A DNA stretch of 64,000 nt. It comes from Ephydatia muelleri (taxonomy: Eukaryota > Porifera > Demospongiae > Spongillida > Spongillidae). The stretch is taken from contig JABACO010000007.1 in the NCBI GenBank assembly GCA_013339895.1, positions 4,888,897 to 4,952,896 on the forward strand. The letters are read 5' to 3'. Below are positions 12,544 to 23,375 of this stretch, piece by piece. Below the pieces are notes generated by a model that did no database searches, was not told the origin of the DNA, and saw nothing but the letters and a program-made list of their open reading frames with translations. Positions within the stretch are counted from its first letter, which is position 1. Each line of letters starts with the position of its first letter. The translations under genes were made by a program, and so were the position numbers.

Positions 12544-13810
12544 TCACTCCAAAGGCTCGAACTTTTGGAACTTATACAAATTATTCACGAGTGCAGTCCT
12601 GCGTTGAAGGATGAGTTTACTGGCCCTCAGGCCCACCAGGACGAGCGCAATGGCAAGACAGACGATCAGGACACACGAGAGTACGGCTATGGCCAACTCA
12701 TAGGCCTGCAGATCCATCTGCTGCATGGGTACATCCTGCACTGTGGAGGAGGAGCAGGTGATGGGGAGGAGGAGCAGGTGATGGGGAGGAGGAGCAGGTG
12801 ATGGGGAGGAGGAGCAGGTGATGTGGAGGAGGAGCAGGTGATGTGGAGGAGGAGCAGGTGATAGTAGCTGTGTTGTGCACATGTGCCTATCCTTCAACTG
12901 CCACGCATGACCTAAGCGTAGTCAGTATATATGCAGTCATTATGCAGAAGGAAAAACAGGGTGAATAGCAGCCAGCTATAGTATACATATTTTGCAGTGA
13001 AATTCGTCTAATGGCTATTGGAGAGTTAGATTTTTCAGCGGGCATTGCAGCTTTGGGACACTGTAAATAATACACACACGAATGGTACAAACCACAGCTC
13101 ACTTGTATGTGACAGTGTGTGAGTGTGTTGCACATGTGGGCATGTGTGTGTGACTGTGGACATGTAGGCATGTGTGTGCTTACGGAGTATGCACATGTGG
13201 GGATGTGTGTGTGACAGTGTGTGTGCATCAAACAAGGCAGCAGCAGACCACCGGAGACATGCAGTGACCTGTGATCACACCCCTCCCCTCTCCCTACCTC
13301 TTTTCCCTCACCCCTCACCCCCTTGACCCCAAAACACACTGAAGGCTCATTGGCTAGTGTACAAGTTACATGTACACACAATATGCCAGTTTCAATAGAG
13401 CAGAGCACACAAACAATGGCAAGCACATAACCGTGTAAACACACGAACACACGCACGCACATACAATACACACATACACTACACGCACACAAACACAGCA
13501 CGTACACAAACACAGCACATACATAAACACATGCACACACACAAACACACACAGTAAACACACCACACACATGCACACACACTACACAACTCACACACAA
13601 ACACAGCACAAACACATGCACACACAAACACACACAGAAACACACAAACACAAGCACACACACATTTGAAGTGCAAGCTACTCACTACGAGGGCCGCTAA
13701 GCTGGGCGAGACCAAAGGATCCTTCCACGATGTCGACACGTATCCACCCACCAGAACTCCAGATCCGTTGCTCACACTGTTGTGAAACGCGAGTCGGGCC
13801 GTACCGTTCT
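12544..13810 (-). CDS. Possible type I membrane-protein gene (two exons seen, model incomplete)
   Basis: The upstream exon 13810-13686 has an acceptor (atccctcaag) and a donor (gta|gtgagt) and encodes a segment with an N-glycosylation site (NGTARLAF) and YVSTSWKDPL. The final exon ends at a TGA at 12544. It contains a 20-bp minisatellite, then a hydrophobic helix (LAIAVLSCVLIVCLAIALVL) and a short basic tail RASKLILQRR. Together this looks like the juxtamembrane and TM end of a membrane protein, similar in layout to the receptor genes nearby. The junction between the two exons was not resolved because CA/TG-rich DNA intervenes. A decayed copy of the upstream exon lies at 22857-22975. No family is recognised. 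Confidence 0.35.
12743..12861. repeat. 20-bp minisatellite, six copies
   Basis: Unit ggaggaggagcaggtgatgg with a G/T variant near its end, repeated six times. On the minus strand it lies within the putative last exon of the membrane-protein gene and stays open in the frame used. Confidence 0.9.
13440..13663. repeat. CA-rich microsatellite region
   Basis: Imperfect CACA/AACA repeats; the homologous region in copy C is 22475-22795, with different array lengths. Apparent Cys/Val-rich frames are repeat artefacts. Confidence 0.9.
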
Positions 13811-14212
13811 CTTGAGGGATGGGAAGGTGCCGTGCGTGTTTATATACATAATGTGTGATAATGAGATTGTGTTTTTCATCTACACACCGCGTACATGCAG
13901 TTTTCAACGAAAATTGATGGTCAGTAATTATCACAGTCACTCCTTGCACTACATAACTTAGCAGGACGAAAGACTTGTGGGGGGGAGGGGGGGGGGGGGG
14001 GGGGGAGGAGGATACTCCTTGTGTCCTGAGATGTTCACCAGTATTAAAGGTAATGTGTATTATTGTTACGCTCTTGCATAATCTGTGACTGATTTGATGC
14101 GTAATCAAGGTCTGGAGGTTGCTGTAAACCTCCTACGCGCAGATATACGGAATTTGCCCCGCATTCGTGCGAGCATCAGGCTTATATACGCGCAGTGAAC
14201 TTGAACGCACCA

Positions 14213-17200
14213 ATGGGCAATCAAGAAAGTTACGGTACGTTTACTTTCCACCCGCGGACGCGTGCGCATGTGTGTTTGACATGGCACCGGTGTAATATGG
14301 CCTATGCTTACGCCTGGGTACTGAAACAAGACCGTTCCATACAAATGAGGCCTAATTGTACTATACATGATCGTTTCCACTACACTTCACGAGCGCATCA
14401 AAAACAACGTATGCTTGTGGAAGCATACACGTACACTTCGTCAGTGTCCACTGGTGCCTATATTAGGTAACAATCATGTGCATGTACGCGCGCATAGGTT
14501 GTAATGTGGAACGGCGCGGCGCGCACAAATGAAAGGCTCAGCGCGTGCCCAAGTGTTGCGGGAGAATTATCGGGGTAATAAGGGCACCCTATATAGGTAC
14601 TTGAACATTTTTTTCAAATCGCACCAAATGCGGCGATTTTAATCTCAAATGAAAGAGGAAAATATGCGCATAAAAAAAACAAACCTTATTTGTATTTATA
14701 GGTACAGTATTTCCGAAGTTGCGGCATTTCAAATGCTCAGTTTTGCATGTACGCGGTATGATGCTGGAGTGAAGAAAAAATTGTGACGGTTTGCCTTTTT
14801 TTTGCTGCAGTTATTGCAAAACATAAAGTTATTAAGCCAAACATTACTATCATATTCAGTACACATTTCTAATTACTAAAATGTAGCAGGTTCGTTGATC
14901 TGTAGATCATCATTAATATAGTCTACTAAAAATTCAATCAATGTCATTGTAACGTCTTCTCCTTCTTCCTCCGTTTCTTCGTATTTCCAATAGGTAACTG
15001 TAACTTTGGGTGTTGTTGACTTTTTGGAGCATTTTACATTGATAACATGACCTTTATACATAACATTCTGCTGGTTAACAAACCACAAATGTGATCTGGA
15101 AGAAAATCAACTGGTATATCTGCTAGTTCTTTAAGAACAGCCCTGGGACAAACACTGTTTATCGGCACATTATATTCAAGACAGTAATATATTGCCTTGC
15201 GACATGCTAAATTGTATTCTTTTTTCCCATCTTTACTACTAATGCATTTTGGCTCATCTCTTTCTACTAATTGACTTCGTTCTGATAGAAGTAAATCATT
15301 AGCTGATTCAAGTTCATTAACTTTTTTTATTAGTAGTGCATTTTCTTTTTTCAGTTTACATTCAGTATTTTTGTACATTATCTTATGCCTTCTGTGAGCA
15401 GACCTCATAGCAACACTTGATCTTCTTATCTGCCTTAATTCATGCTGACTGCTTGTTTGTTTTAATGAGTTCTCTTGCATTATCTTTTGTATCAAAGCAT
15501 CTTTCTTAATCCTATCCTTTTTAAGGTCTTGCAGCTCTGAACGAAGTTTTCTTTCAATCCTTACCTTCCTGAATAATGATTGCTTCAGCTTACGATTCTG
15601 TTCATTTCTGTGCAAAAGAATTTGAAGCCTTTGTTTAATCACCCTATTTGATATTGACATCTGCTTCAGTAATGATCTTGTACTTGCACATCTACTGCAA
15701 CCACTTATAGTTTTGTAGACAGTGGGGACAACAAATTGCTGGGTCCTGCTTGATCAGGAGAAAGATTTACAACAGTAGATGTGTGTGTTGTGTCAATAGA
15801 GGGTTGCATAAGCAGAGCAAATTGTTCATCTAGAAGTTGGATGATAGCATCCCAATTACGTGTATATAAGGTTCTTCTTCAATGTAGCCATTGCTGTTAG
15901 GAAGTGCTGAATTGACCTTTGTAATGCATTCACATTAATTCTATTTCCTGAATCAAGAAGCCACCATTTAGGCTGTTTGGGTGATGTTCTTGTTTGTCAA
16001 GTTGATATGCATGTACATCACCAATCCTTTTCTTATCATTGACACCTGTAAGGTATTATTTTCACTGACATCACTCTTGAAAACATCAATTAACGTCTTC
16101 AAATCAGCTGCAGTCTTCATCCTAATATAAAATACAATTTTAAATGCAATTTGGAAATCTTAAACCTATTCCATTTATTTCTCATGTGCACTATATTGGT
16201 CTGGGGACCAGAACACCAATAAAACAAGCCTTGCGCATCACCCAAGAGTTACGAAAATTAAATGCCTTGACTTCTAGTACTCAAGCTACATGTATCTGAA
16301 GTCGAACTTTCTGCCACTCGAAGGATTAGGTGATTTTTAATTAGAATCGCTAGACACAGAACCTTGGCGGTTGAAAGAACGATGCTGCTTTTTGTTAAAG
16401 CATAAATTCAAATGCAGAAGACACTTCTTAAGGCATATTGGTATTTTCAGATAATATGGGTGCACCTGACGCCAGTATGAAACGAATAGACACATGCCGT
16501 CATATAACCCCTTGCGCATCAACCGAATTTGATACTATTCAAAAGGCAGCTAGATTATGACCCTTTCTAACTGTTCAAAACGTATTTTTCCCTGCCGCTT
16601 GACATATGAAGAAAATGTTCAACTTATAAAAAGTACCTATTTTTCAACGTACGAAGATAACTAGACAAGTAAAATACGATCAGTTTCAACAGTATCAATT
16701 CATAATACACTTACTCAACTACTATAGGAACACAGCAGAGGTCAAAATTGCAGTTAAACCAACACAAACGAGCTTCCTTTTTCGCACGGGGCACACGTTC
16801 AATACACAAATCCAGTCACAATTTTCATCGCGTTATTAGATCATCATTTTTTGGTACGCGTACGTTAAATGTTCAAGTACCTACCCTATATGTATGCAAT
16901 GCATGTTATACATTCTCCACTCTCCGATATGATTAAGACATGCAACTAGCCTTTGTGTATGCACAACACGCGCATCGTGAAATGCTACGTATACTGGCGT
17001 AGGTGTAAGTAGTACGCTAATGTGTCCATAGCGGCTTACGATTACAAATTGTGTAGCACATGTAGCATGTACATGTAAACTGTCGATTGTGTATATAGCC
17101 AGAATATTGACAGGTGTCTAATGGAAATGAGAATTTCTGATTTGTTGTTCGCTAAATTTACACCCATAAAACCAGCTAGAATGACCCATAGCTACCGAAT

Positions 17201-18627
17201 GTCATGCAAGCTGGTGAATAAATTGCACTCGATCTACCGGTATGTAAAAATTCATGTGACGTAAATGGATATGCTGCTGTTCTGGTGTGGCGGAATGCGT
17301 GATGCTCCACTGATTTCTCACTAGTTTGAACGCACATGCTCAGCCAAATTAATGCCAAAATGAGAAACGTCATACAGGTACTCCTAGTCTCGTACCCGGA
17401 CCAATGCAACATCAGCTAGTGGACTACGCCGTCACTATTTCCACATAAAGCGACAACGTGGGTCCTAGTTGGTACAAGACCAGCCAGGACCCAAGCGAGA
17501 GGATGAAATAACTAGCTTACATTCAAGGTGAAACGAGTAGTATTGTGATTGGCAGTGGCGAGCTTGGGGTCAAACTGTTTTTGATACATCGAGTGAGCGT
17601 CGTTCGGCCTTACAGGTCACGGTCTAGACTTGGACACTCAGGCCACGTGTCCGACCTGACAGGCCGCGTGCATTACTGCACGGGGGAGATATATAAAGAA
17701 TTTAATAAGAAAACACAAACTGATTAAAACCGTTGGAATTTTGCGATCATGAGGTTCCTTGAATTGCCAATGCGAGATTACTACTACGCCCCGGCTTTAC
17801 TCGATGCTATAAATGTATGTCATGCATGCATGTATAGGCTGCATGTAAATAAATGCCATTGTGGCTTAATTACTACTGATCTGTGCATGGGCATTTGTAA
17901 AAGAGATTAAAGGCAAATAGTGATGCACTGCTAATTGCCTTAACTCCAGACCATGACCACAGTAGACCCGCAGATGTCCTCGTCCAAAATTGGTCACTGG
18001 GCAAGCCTGCAGCCTTTGACTTCTGTGTGACCTCTCCGCTAAATTCACTTATCCTTTCGGAAGCGGGAGTGTCTTCAGGAGTGGCGGCTCAGGCCTCAGA
18101 GATAAGAAAACACAACAGTAATGACGCTAAATGTGTGGAATTAGGTTGGGTGTGCATCCCTTTGGTTGTCGAGACGTACGGAGCATGGGGTCAAGAGGCA
18201 GTTAAAACTTTTGCGCAGTTGGCATCCAGGCTGGCAATTGCATGCTCCAAGCCTAAATCAGTCGTCATAAATGAGATTTACGGAAGGCTTAACACCTGCC
18301 TCATGAGATCCATTTCTTCGGCTATCCTCACCAGGATTGTGCCCTCATGAATTGTTATGTGTATGTAATTGTGCGTCAGTGTATTTTATATTGCATATCT
18401 TTTGAATTGCAAAAAATAAAATAAATTATGATGAAAAATAAAATAAAATAAAATAAATGGTGCTATATTTACTAACCTGCACATGCACATTTGCTGCAGA
18501 TGTGACCTCTCCTCAAGTCAGAGAAGCGGGAACGAAAGGTGAATATTCTCGTCAAAGCGGTGCACCTGAAGGCGCCCATAGATGCATACGTGTAGTACTA
18601 TTACTGCAGAGTATATTTTACATGTAA
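14213..18627 (+). CDS. Small N-myristoylated acidic protein gene, copy B (altered C-terminus)
   Basis: Exon 1, 14213-14234, encodes MGNQESY and ends at a gtacgt donor. Exon 2, 18500-18627, follows a tttgctgcag acceptor. Both junctions are phase 1 and the product would be 49 residues. Residues 1-35 agree with copy C apart from D-to-V at position 14. After GAPEGAHR the frame runs into the palindromic inversion and ends with 14 unrelated hydrophobic residues (CIRVVLLLQSIFYM) instead of the acidic tail. The intron has grown to 4.3 kb by insertion of a TIR transposon and a retroelement 3' end. Gly2 and Ser6 fit an N-myristoyltransferase site. Whether this copy is expressed is unknown. Confidence 0.42.
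14595..16882. mobile_element. 2.3-kb TIR DNA transposon with 9-bp target-site duplication
   Basis: Perfect 16-bp terminal inverted repeats, AGGTACTTGAACATTT at 14595-14610 and its complement at 16867-16882. These are flanked by direct repeats ACCCTATAT at 14586-14594 and 16883-16891. Copy C has the empty site (one ACGCTATAT at about 23715) and continues uninterrupted into the right flank, so insertion into copy B is directly demonstrated. The element carries a minus-strand coding region (see 14876-16120). A 9-bp TSD is typical of Mutator-like elements but not exclusive to them, and no DDE transposase signature was recognised, so the superfamily is open and it may be non-autonomous. Confidence 0.82.
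14876..16120 (-). pseudogene. Coiled-coil protein encoded by the TIR transposon (frame-disrupted)
   Basis: The longest intact part, 15660-15034, encodes about 208 residues. It is a Lys/Arg/Glu-rich coiled coil (roughly residues 1-130) followed by a conserved-looking region (EYNLACRKAIYYCLEYNVPI and on). Near 15090 one frameshift separates it from a continuation, 15088-14876, with an acidic segment YWKYEETEEEGEDVTMTLIE. Further upstream, 16120-15700, broken open stretches begin MKTAADLKTLIDVF and include NWDAIIQLLDEQFALL. Either introns or decay separate them. No DDE motif, zinc finger or known transposase block is recognisable. It may be an accessory or replacement gene carried by the element. 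Confidence 0.5.
17387..17480. mobile_element. Short palindromic element with GTCTCGTACC ends (copy B)
   Basis: Starts GTCTCGTACCCGGACC and ends GGTCCTAGTTGGTACAAGAC, imperfect inverted termini. The copy C version (24232-24316) has matching GGTACGAGAC; copy A (about 2935-3003) has lost its left end. The same termini, as GTCTCGTGCCCAGACCC, bound the near-perfect palindrome at 43353-43451, so this is a dispersed MITE-like family. Confidence 0.55.
17940..18460 (+). mobile_element. 5'-truncated retroelement 3' end inserted in copy B
   Basis: Copies A and C run straight from tgctaat(t/g)gcct into ggtgc(c/t)atat; copy B has about 520 bp in between. The insert encodes the C-terminal 110 or so residues of a retroelement protein: RPADVLV, AAFDFCVTSPL, a GVSSGVAAQASEIRKHN stretch, CVELGWVCIPLVVETYGAWG and a C-terminal ASRLAIACSKPKS. 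A stop at 18348-18350 follows, then a short 3' UTR and an AAATAAAATAAAATAA tail. The truncated 5' end and A-rich 3' tail are hallmarks of target-primed non-LTR retrotransposition. The protein block recurs at 11043-11230. The exact clade is not determined. Confidence 0.65.
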
Positions 18628-18645
18628 AATATACTCTGCAGTAAT
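18600..18645. repeat. Perfect 46-bp palindrome at the inversion centre, copy B
   Basis: The arms are attactgcagagtatatttt plus aca and their exact complement, meeting at acatgt, with imperfect extension to about 18588-18659. It marks the turning point of the inverted duplication that replaced the end of the small gene. In copy A the right arm has a deletion (around 3635-3650), which breaks the symmetry. Confidence 0.93.
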
Positions 18646-19694
18646 CGTACTTACACGTATGCTGTTTAATTACGATGCACATTCCCTTTTGTGATAAAGA
18701 GCACTTACAAGAGAGATAAAAAAGAAAAAAAGTCTATATTTGGTTTGCATTGAACGGCGCTTTAAGACAGGTTATTTGTCACACGCTCCGCCTTTATCAT
18801 CATCACTACTTTTTTCATTAGCAACATCCACTTCCTTTTCTATGGGCGCCTTCAGGTGCACCGGATAAACCCTACTAATGAAACCACTACCAGAGATAAT
18901 ACATTATCTCTGCCACTACAACGAGCGAATCAACTAAACGCGGCTAAATGTTCAACCAGAGATAAGGGGATATCTTATATACTATCTCTAAACCTACATC
19001 ACGTCAGCACACGTGCATGTACACTAGCGGTACAACGTTGGATGTAGGACAAATCGTTGTGCATTCAGGTGGAGAGCCCATATGCGTATGTTACGACAGT
19101 ATGCGTGCGGCACGTCCATGAGGGAGGTATGGGAGGTTTCTGTTTGTCGGTCACCACAATGTCCTTCATCCGGTCCAATGAGGGGCGATCCCCCGCCTGC
19201 TCTTGAAATGGTAGTTGACACGGAGGGACAACTGGCAAAGGAAACAAATGACGTGGGTAAAAGCCATTGGTGAGCCATGAACAGCAGAGGTACGTAATCT
19301 TTGAAGTGATAACGAGAAGCTGGCCATGCAATAATGAGGTGAGTGGGTGTGGTCAGTGAGTGGGTGTGGGCAGTCAATAATGAGCGTGGCCAATCAATAA
19401 CGAAGATCACTGATGGTGAGTGTGGAACTTGCAAAATGATGAGGGTGACAGTGGGTGTGGTCAGACAATAAATAGTGTGGGTACTGTTCTACACTAGTTT
19501 CTACATAAAGTGCCCAATTAACTGTGTTAGGTCCCTTTTCACTGCAACGATCCCATACCAATATGTATATGTATAGTACATGTATATGTACATGTGTATG
19601 TAGATGCATACCGTGTTTGCAAATGAAGACAAAGATTTGAAATTAATATAACTCAGGATTGAAACTTGATTTTTTTTTAAATGCACTACAATAG

Positions 19695-21479
19695 TTAAGC
19701 AAAAGAGGGTGGGGAGAAGGAGGAGGAGGAGGAGGAAGGGAGGTGGGAGGAGGAACAGGTGGAGGAGTTGAGGGAGAGGGGATCTGCCGGGACCATGTGA
19801 CTGAAGGTGGAGGTCTGGGGACCCCGGGAAGAGGAGGAAGGGGAGGAGGAGGAGGAGGGAGTCTTGGAGTGGAGGTGTTTGACACACACACACACGGCTA
19901 ATGCCACAGCCGTGATGGATAAGGCAAAGAACAGGGCAGCGAGCACAACTATGACAGCAATGATCCCTCTTGGAATGGTAGCTGTACAGAAAAAGAGAAG
20001 CAAAAATGAAGAAACCGTAAATATGGACATTTTCGACATAAAATATATTTAGTCAACCCATCCATCGACGAAAATTTCAGTCCAAGTGCATGTTTCAGCA
20101 AAAAATATTCACAGTGAAATATAATTTTTTTTTAAACAAACATTTCAACTTCGAAATTTACCATTTTACAGTATGTAGATGGAATAGGTATGGGGGGGGG
20201 GGGGGGGGGGGGGGGGGGAACAGGGAGTTGTCACTCTACTATCATATCATCATCCTCACCATCACTACTATTTACCACCATCACTGTCACATTATCACCA
20301 TCACTAGTCACCATCACTACCACCATCATCATTCTTACCACTAAAATTTACATATGTATTTCACTCAGTATAACCAATCACCCACCCCCTCACACCACCA
20401 CACACCACTAAAACTCACCTGGTACATTGGTTGGCAAAGGATTGGTTGCCAAAGGAGATTGAGAAGACGACTTCGGCGGCAGTAATAACGGGTCGACAGT
20501 GTAGTTATAGCTGATGCTCCAGGTGCAGTTGTCAGAATAGCAGGTGCAACTGATCCCACTCGTGTCAAACAGCAGCTCCCTGCTCCCCACACTCCCCGAG
20601 GCCACACAGGTGGCGGGGGTGGAGTCACAATTGAAGCTGACATCGATGCTGAAGCAACTGGAGCTGAACAAAAAGTCTGTCAGGTTGATATTGGCCTTGT
20701 AGTATAAGGCCACGCAGTGGGTTCCACTCGCACATTGGGTCACGGTGCATTCCGAGGTGTCGCCTGAGCACCGGACGGTGCTTGTGGTGTCGTTCAGGGT
20801 GCAATTGGCCGGGGAATTTTCACAGGTGAAGCAGCTTTTGGAAGCACAACTCCCCTGCGAGTGGACGGGGAACGAGTAGAGGAGGGCTGCCAGGAGACCT
20901 TGCAAGAGAGGGGGGGGGGGGGGTGGAGCCTGTTACAACACACGTGCTGGGTACATCGCGTGCACGCAACATATACGGTAAGCGATCTCACTACGTACCG
21001 AACAACAATGTGCACATCACGCACACACACACACGCACACACACGCACATACGAACACGCACGTACAGAGACGCACACCATCACACAATTACAGGAAAAG
21101 AACGAAGTGAGAGTACATTCATACGCTTAAATGTGCGTACATACCGATTGTAAGAAGTATAGAGGAGTTGCATTGACGTCACGCGCGCCTTGCATTGTTT
21201 AGTTACATCATATGTATGCTGCTATTTATGTATACGGCACGCTATAAATATGTACCACGTGAGCGAATGCTGCCGCCTTCTATTGTTCCCGTCCGGTTAT
21301 TGTTTATCTCGTACCCACGCAGCGCATATTTATAGTAACATACTTAGTGATGTAAGACGCGCGCGACGTCACATGCAACTCCTCTATACAGAACATCAAT
21401 AGCCGCGCCCCTATACGCCTCCATGCCCCCTCCTGCACACACACACACTCACACACACACGCGCGCACACACACACACG

Positions 21480-21570
<91 letters not shown>

Positions 21571-21769
21571 AACCCCATAGCACAGTCGCGTGCGTAGTCC
21601 CCATACGCGCTATCCCACAAAAGATGGCCTATAAGCCGTCCCACTACGTACGCCTACAATGGATCCGGAGTTTTACTTATTATATATATTTCGTTGTTCT
21701 TCTCCGATCGTTTCCTTACTCACTCATATGCAATACATTTCTCCGTCTCCACCCAGCAGCCGGTAGCAT
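19695..21769 (-). CDS. TGF-beta-receptor-like ectodomain/TM protein without kinase, copy B
   Basis: Exons 21769-21724, 20898-20419 and 19981-19695 splice with the same phases and the same lengths for exons 1 and 2 (46 and 480 nt) as receptor A, giving 270 residues. Exon 1 encodes [15 protein letters not shown], as in A. The ectodomain keeps all 14 Cys and the CTCYSDNC end. Differences from A cluster in the middle loop (plus-strand 20630-20711, about 11 of 27 residues changed), while the last third of the ectodomain and the TM segment are nearly identical. The cytoplasmic tail is short ([20 protein letters not shown] and on, ending FSPPSFA) with no kinase. Its intactness at every splice site and codon supports a functional gene. 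Confidence 0.72.
20192..20218 (+). repeat. Poly-G tract (27 G) in receptor B intron 2
   Basis: Uninterrupted G run at the position of G24 in receptor A, followed by the same degenerate ATC-rich stretch. Confidence 0.9.
21437..21568. repeat. CA microsatellite in receptor B intron 1
   Basis: Long CA array with GC interruptions at its left end, matching the copy A array at 6672-6821 in position but not length. Confidence 0.95.
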
Positions 21770-21976
21770 GGCTCTTCCCTAGCCCTCAGTCTAGCAACAA
21801 ATATAAAGTACAGCGCGTTTGTTTGTCTCGTTTTCAGGCTTCTCTGGCTTATAAGATTTCGCGACGCACGTGCACGTAGGTGGATACTCAAATGGCATTT
21901 CCTACTGCTTCATGTTGTGGCTACACTTTCCTGAAGAGTATACACTGTCTGATTAATTTTATTACTGAGACTTCAT

Positions 21977-22083
21977 GGACGTAGACAAAGGGTGATATTC
22001 ACTATCAATTTTCACCATCTATGGACTTACTACTACCATATATGGCAAAAATTGATAGTGTCAGCCCCCCTTTGTCTACGCCC
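21977..22083. mobile_element. Foldback element unique to copy B
   Basis: Arms GGACGTAGACAAAGGG (left) and its near complement ending ctttgtctacgccc (right), continuing imperfectly over tatcaatttt. Copy A lacks it: there the sequence goes directly from gagtatacact to the acagggcccggccg block (about 7190-7205). A short non-coding MITE is the simplest reading. Confidence 0.65.
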
Positions 22084-22474
22084 TGTAACAAGGCCCGGCC
22101 GGGTCGGTTGTTGTGCAACCGATCAGTTCGGGTTCCCAGACTCTTAGGGGCCGCTCATACCATGCGTCACACAATTAAATACTACGGAATCCCCTCACTC
22201 ACACACGCACACGCAGACGCACACTTTACACAATGTGATTTTAGCACAACGTTTGCAGCGGAATTTTTAGAATGGGTCGCATTTTGCAATTTGGTTGCGC
22301 AATTTACACTCACTACCTCTTTTTCCCTCACCCCTCACCCCCTTGACCCCAAAACACACTGGGGGCTCATTGGGTAGTGCACAAGTTACATGTACACACA
22401 ATATGCCAGTTTCAATAGAGCAGAGCACACAAACAATGGCAAGCACATAACCGTGTAAACAGTATGTACACACG

Positions 22475-22795
22475 AACACACACACGCACATACAATACAC
22501 ACATACACTACACACACAAACACAGCAATAAACACCCACACACATACACTGCACAATACACTACTCAAACAAACACAGCACATACATAAACACATGCACA
22601 CACACAAACACACACACAGTACACACATCACACACATGCACACACACACACTACACAACACACACACAAACACAGCACACACACAAACACATGCACACAC
22701 AAACCCATGCACACAAACACACTGTACACAGAAAAACACATGCACACACACAAACACACGAACACACAAACACAAACACACACATACACATTTGA
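22475..22795. repeat. CA-rich microsatellite region in copy C
   Basis: Homologous to 13440-13663, with a different arrangement of CACA and AACA units. No real reading frame. Confidence 0.9.
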
Positions 22796-22856
22796 AGGGT
22801 CATACAAATGCAAGCTAGGCAAAAAAAAAAGCTTAAACCTTCCTCTACTTACTATG

Positions 22857-22975
22857 AGGGGCCGCTAAGCTACAAAGGATCCTTCCATGATGTCGACACA
22901 TATCCACCCACCGGAACTCCAGATCCGTTGCTCACACTGTAGCGAAACGCGAGTCGGGCCGTACCGTGGATGGGA
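22857..22975 (-). pseudogene. Decayed copy of the 13686-13810 exon
   Basis: Near-identical to the exon at 13686-13810, but the acceptor-side bases (cttgag) are missing and a TAG falls in frame after KDPL. This copy cannot encode the segment. Confidence 0.55.
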
Positions 22976-23375
22976 AGGTGCGGTGCGTGGTTATATACAT
23001 ACTGTGAGATTGTGTTTTTCATCTACACACGTACATGCAGTTTTCAACGAAAATGGATAGCATAAATTTGGTGGTCATTATAATTATCACAGTCACTCCT
23101 TGCACTGCACCATAACTTAGCAGGACGAAAGACTTGTGTGGGGGAGGGGGGGGGGGGGGGGGGGAGGAGGATACTCCTTGTGTTGAGATGTTCACCAGTA
23201 TTAAAGGTAATGTGTATTATTTTTACGCTCTTGCATAATCTGCGACTGTGATTTGATGCGTAATCAAGGTCTGGAGGTTGCCGTAAACTGACCTCCTACG
23301 CGCAGATATACGGAATTTGCCCCGCATTCGTGCGAGCATCAGGCTTATATACGCGCAGTGAAGTTGAACGCATCA

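Larger units (their letters stand above)
13290..22310. repeat. Segmental duplication, copy B
   Basis: Shares 13830-22305 with copy A and its first 1.2 kb (and 17.0-18.9 kb) with copy C, which follows immediately in direct tandem. The B/C junction is at about 22310, where the sequence after gcgcaatttacactca jumps to the ctctttttccctcacccctc block found at 13300. Copy B is longer than A because of a 2288-bp transposon, a truncated retroelement and a foldback element. Confidence 0.85.
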
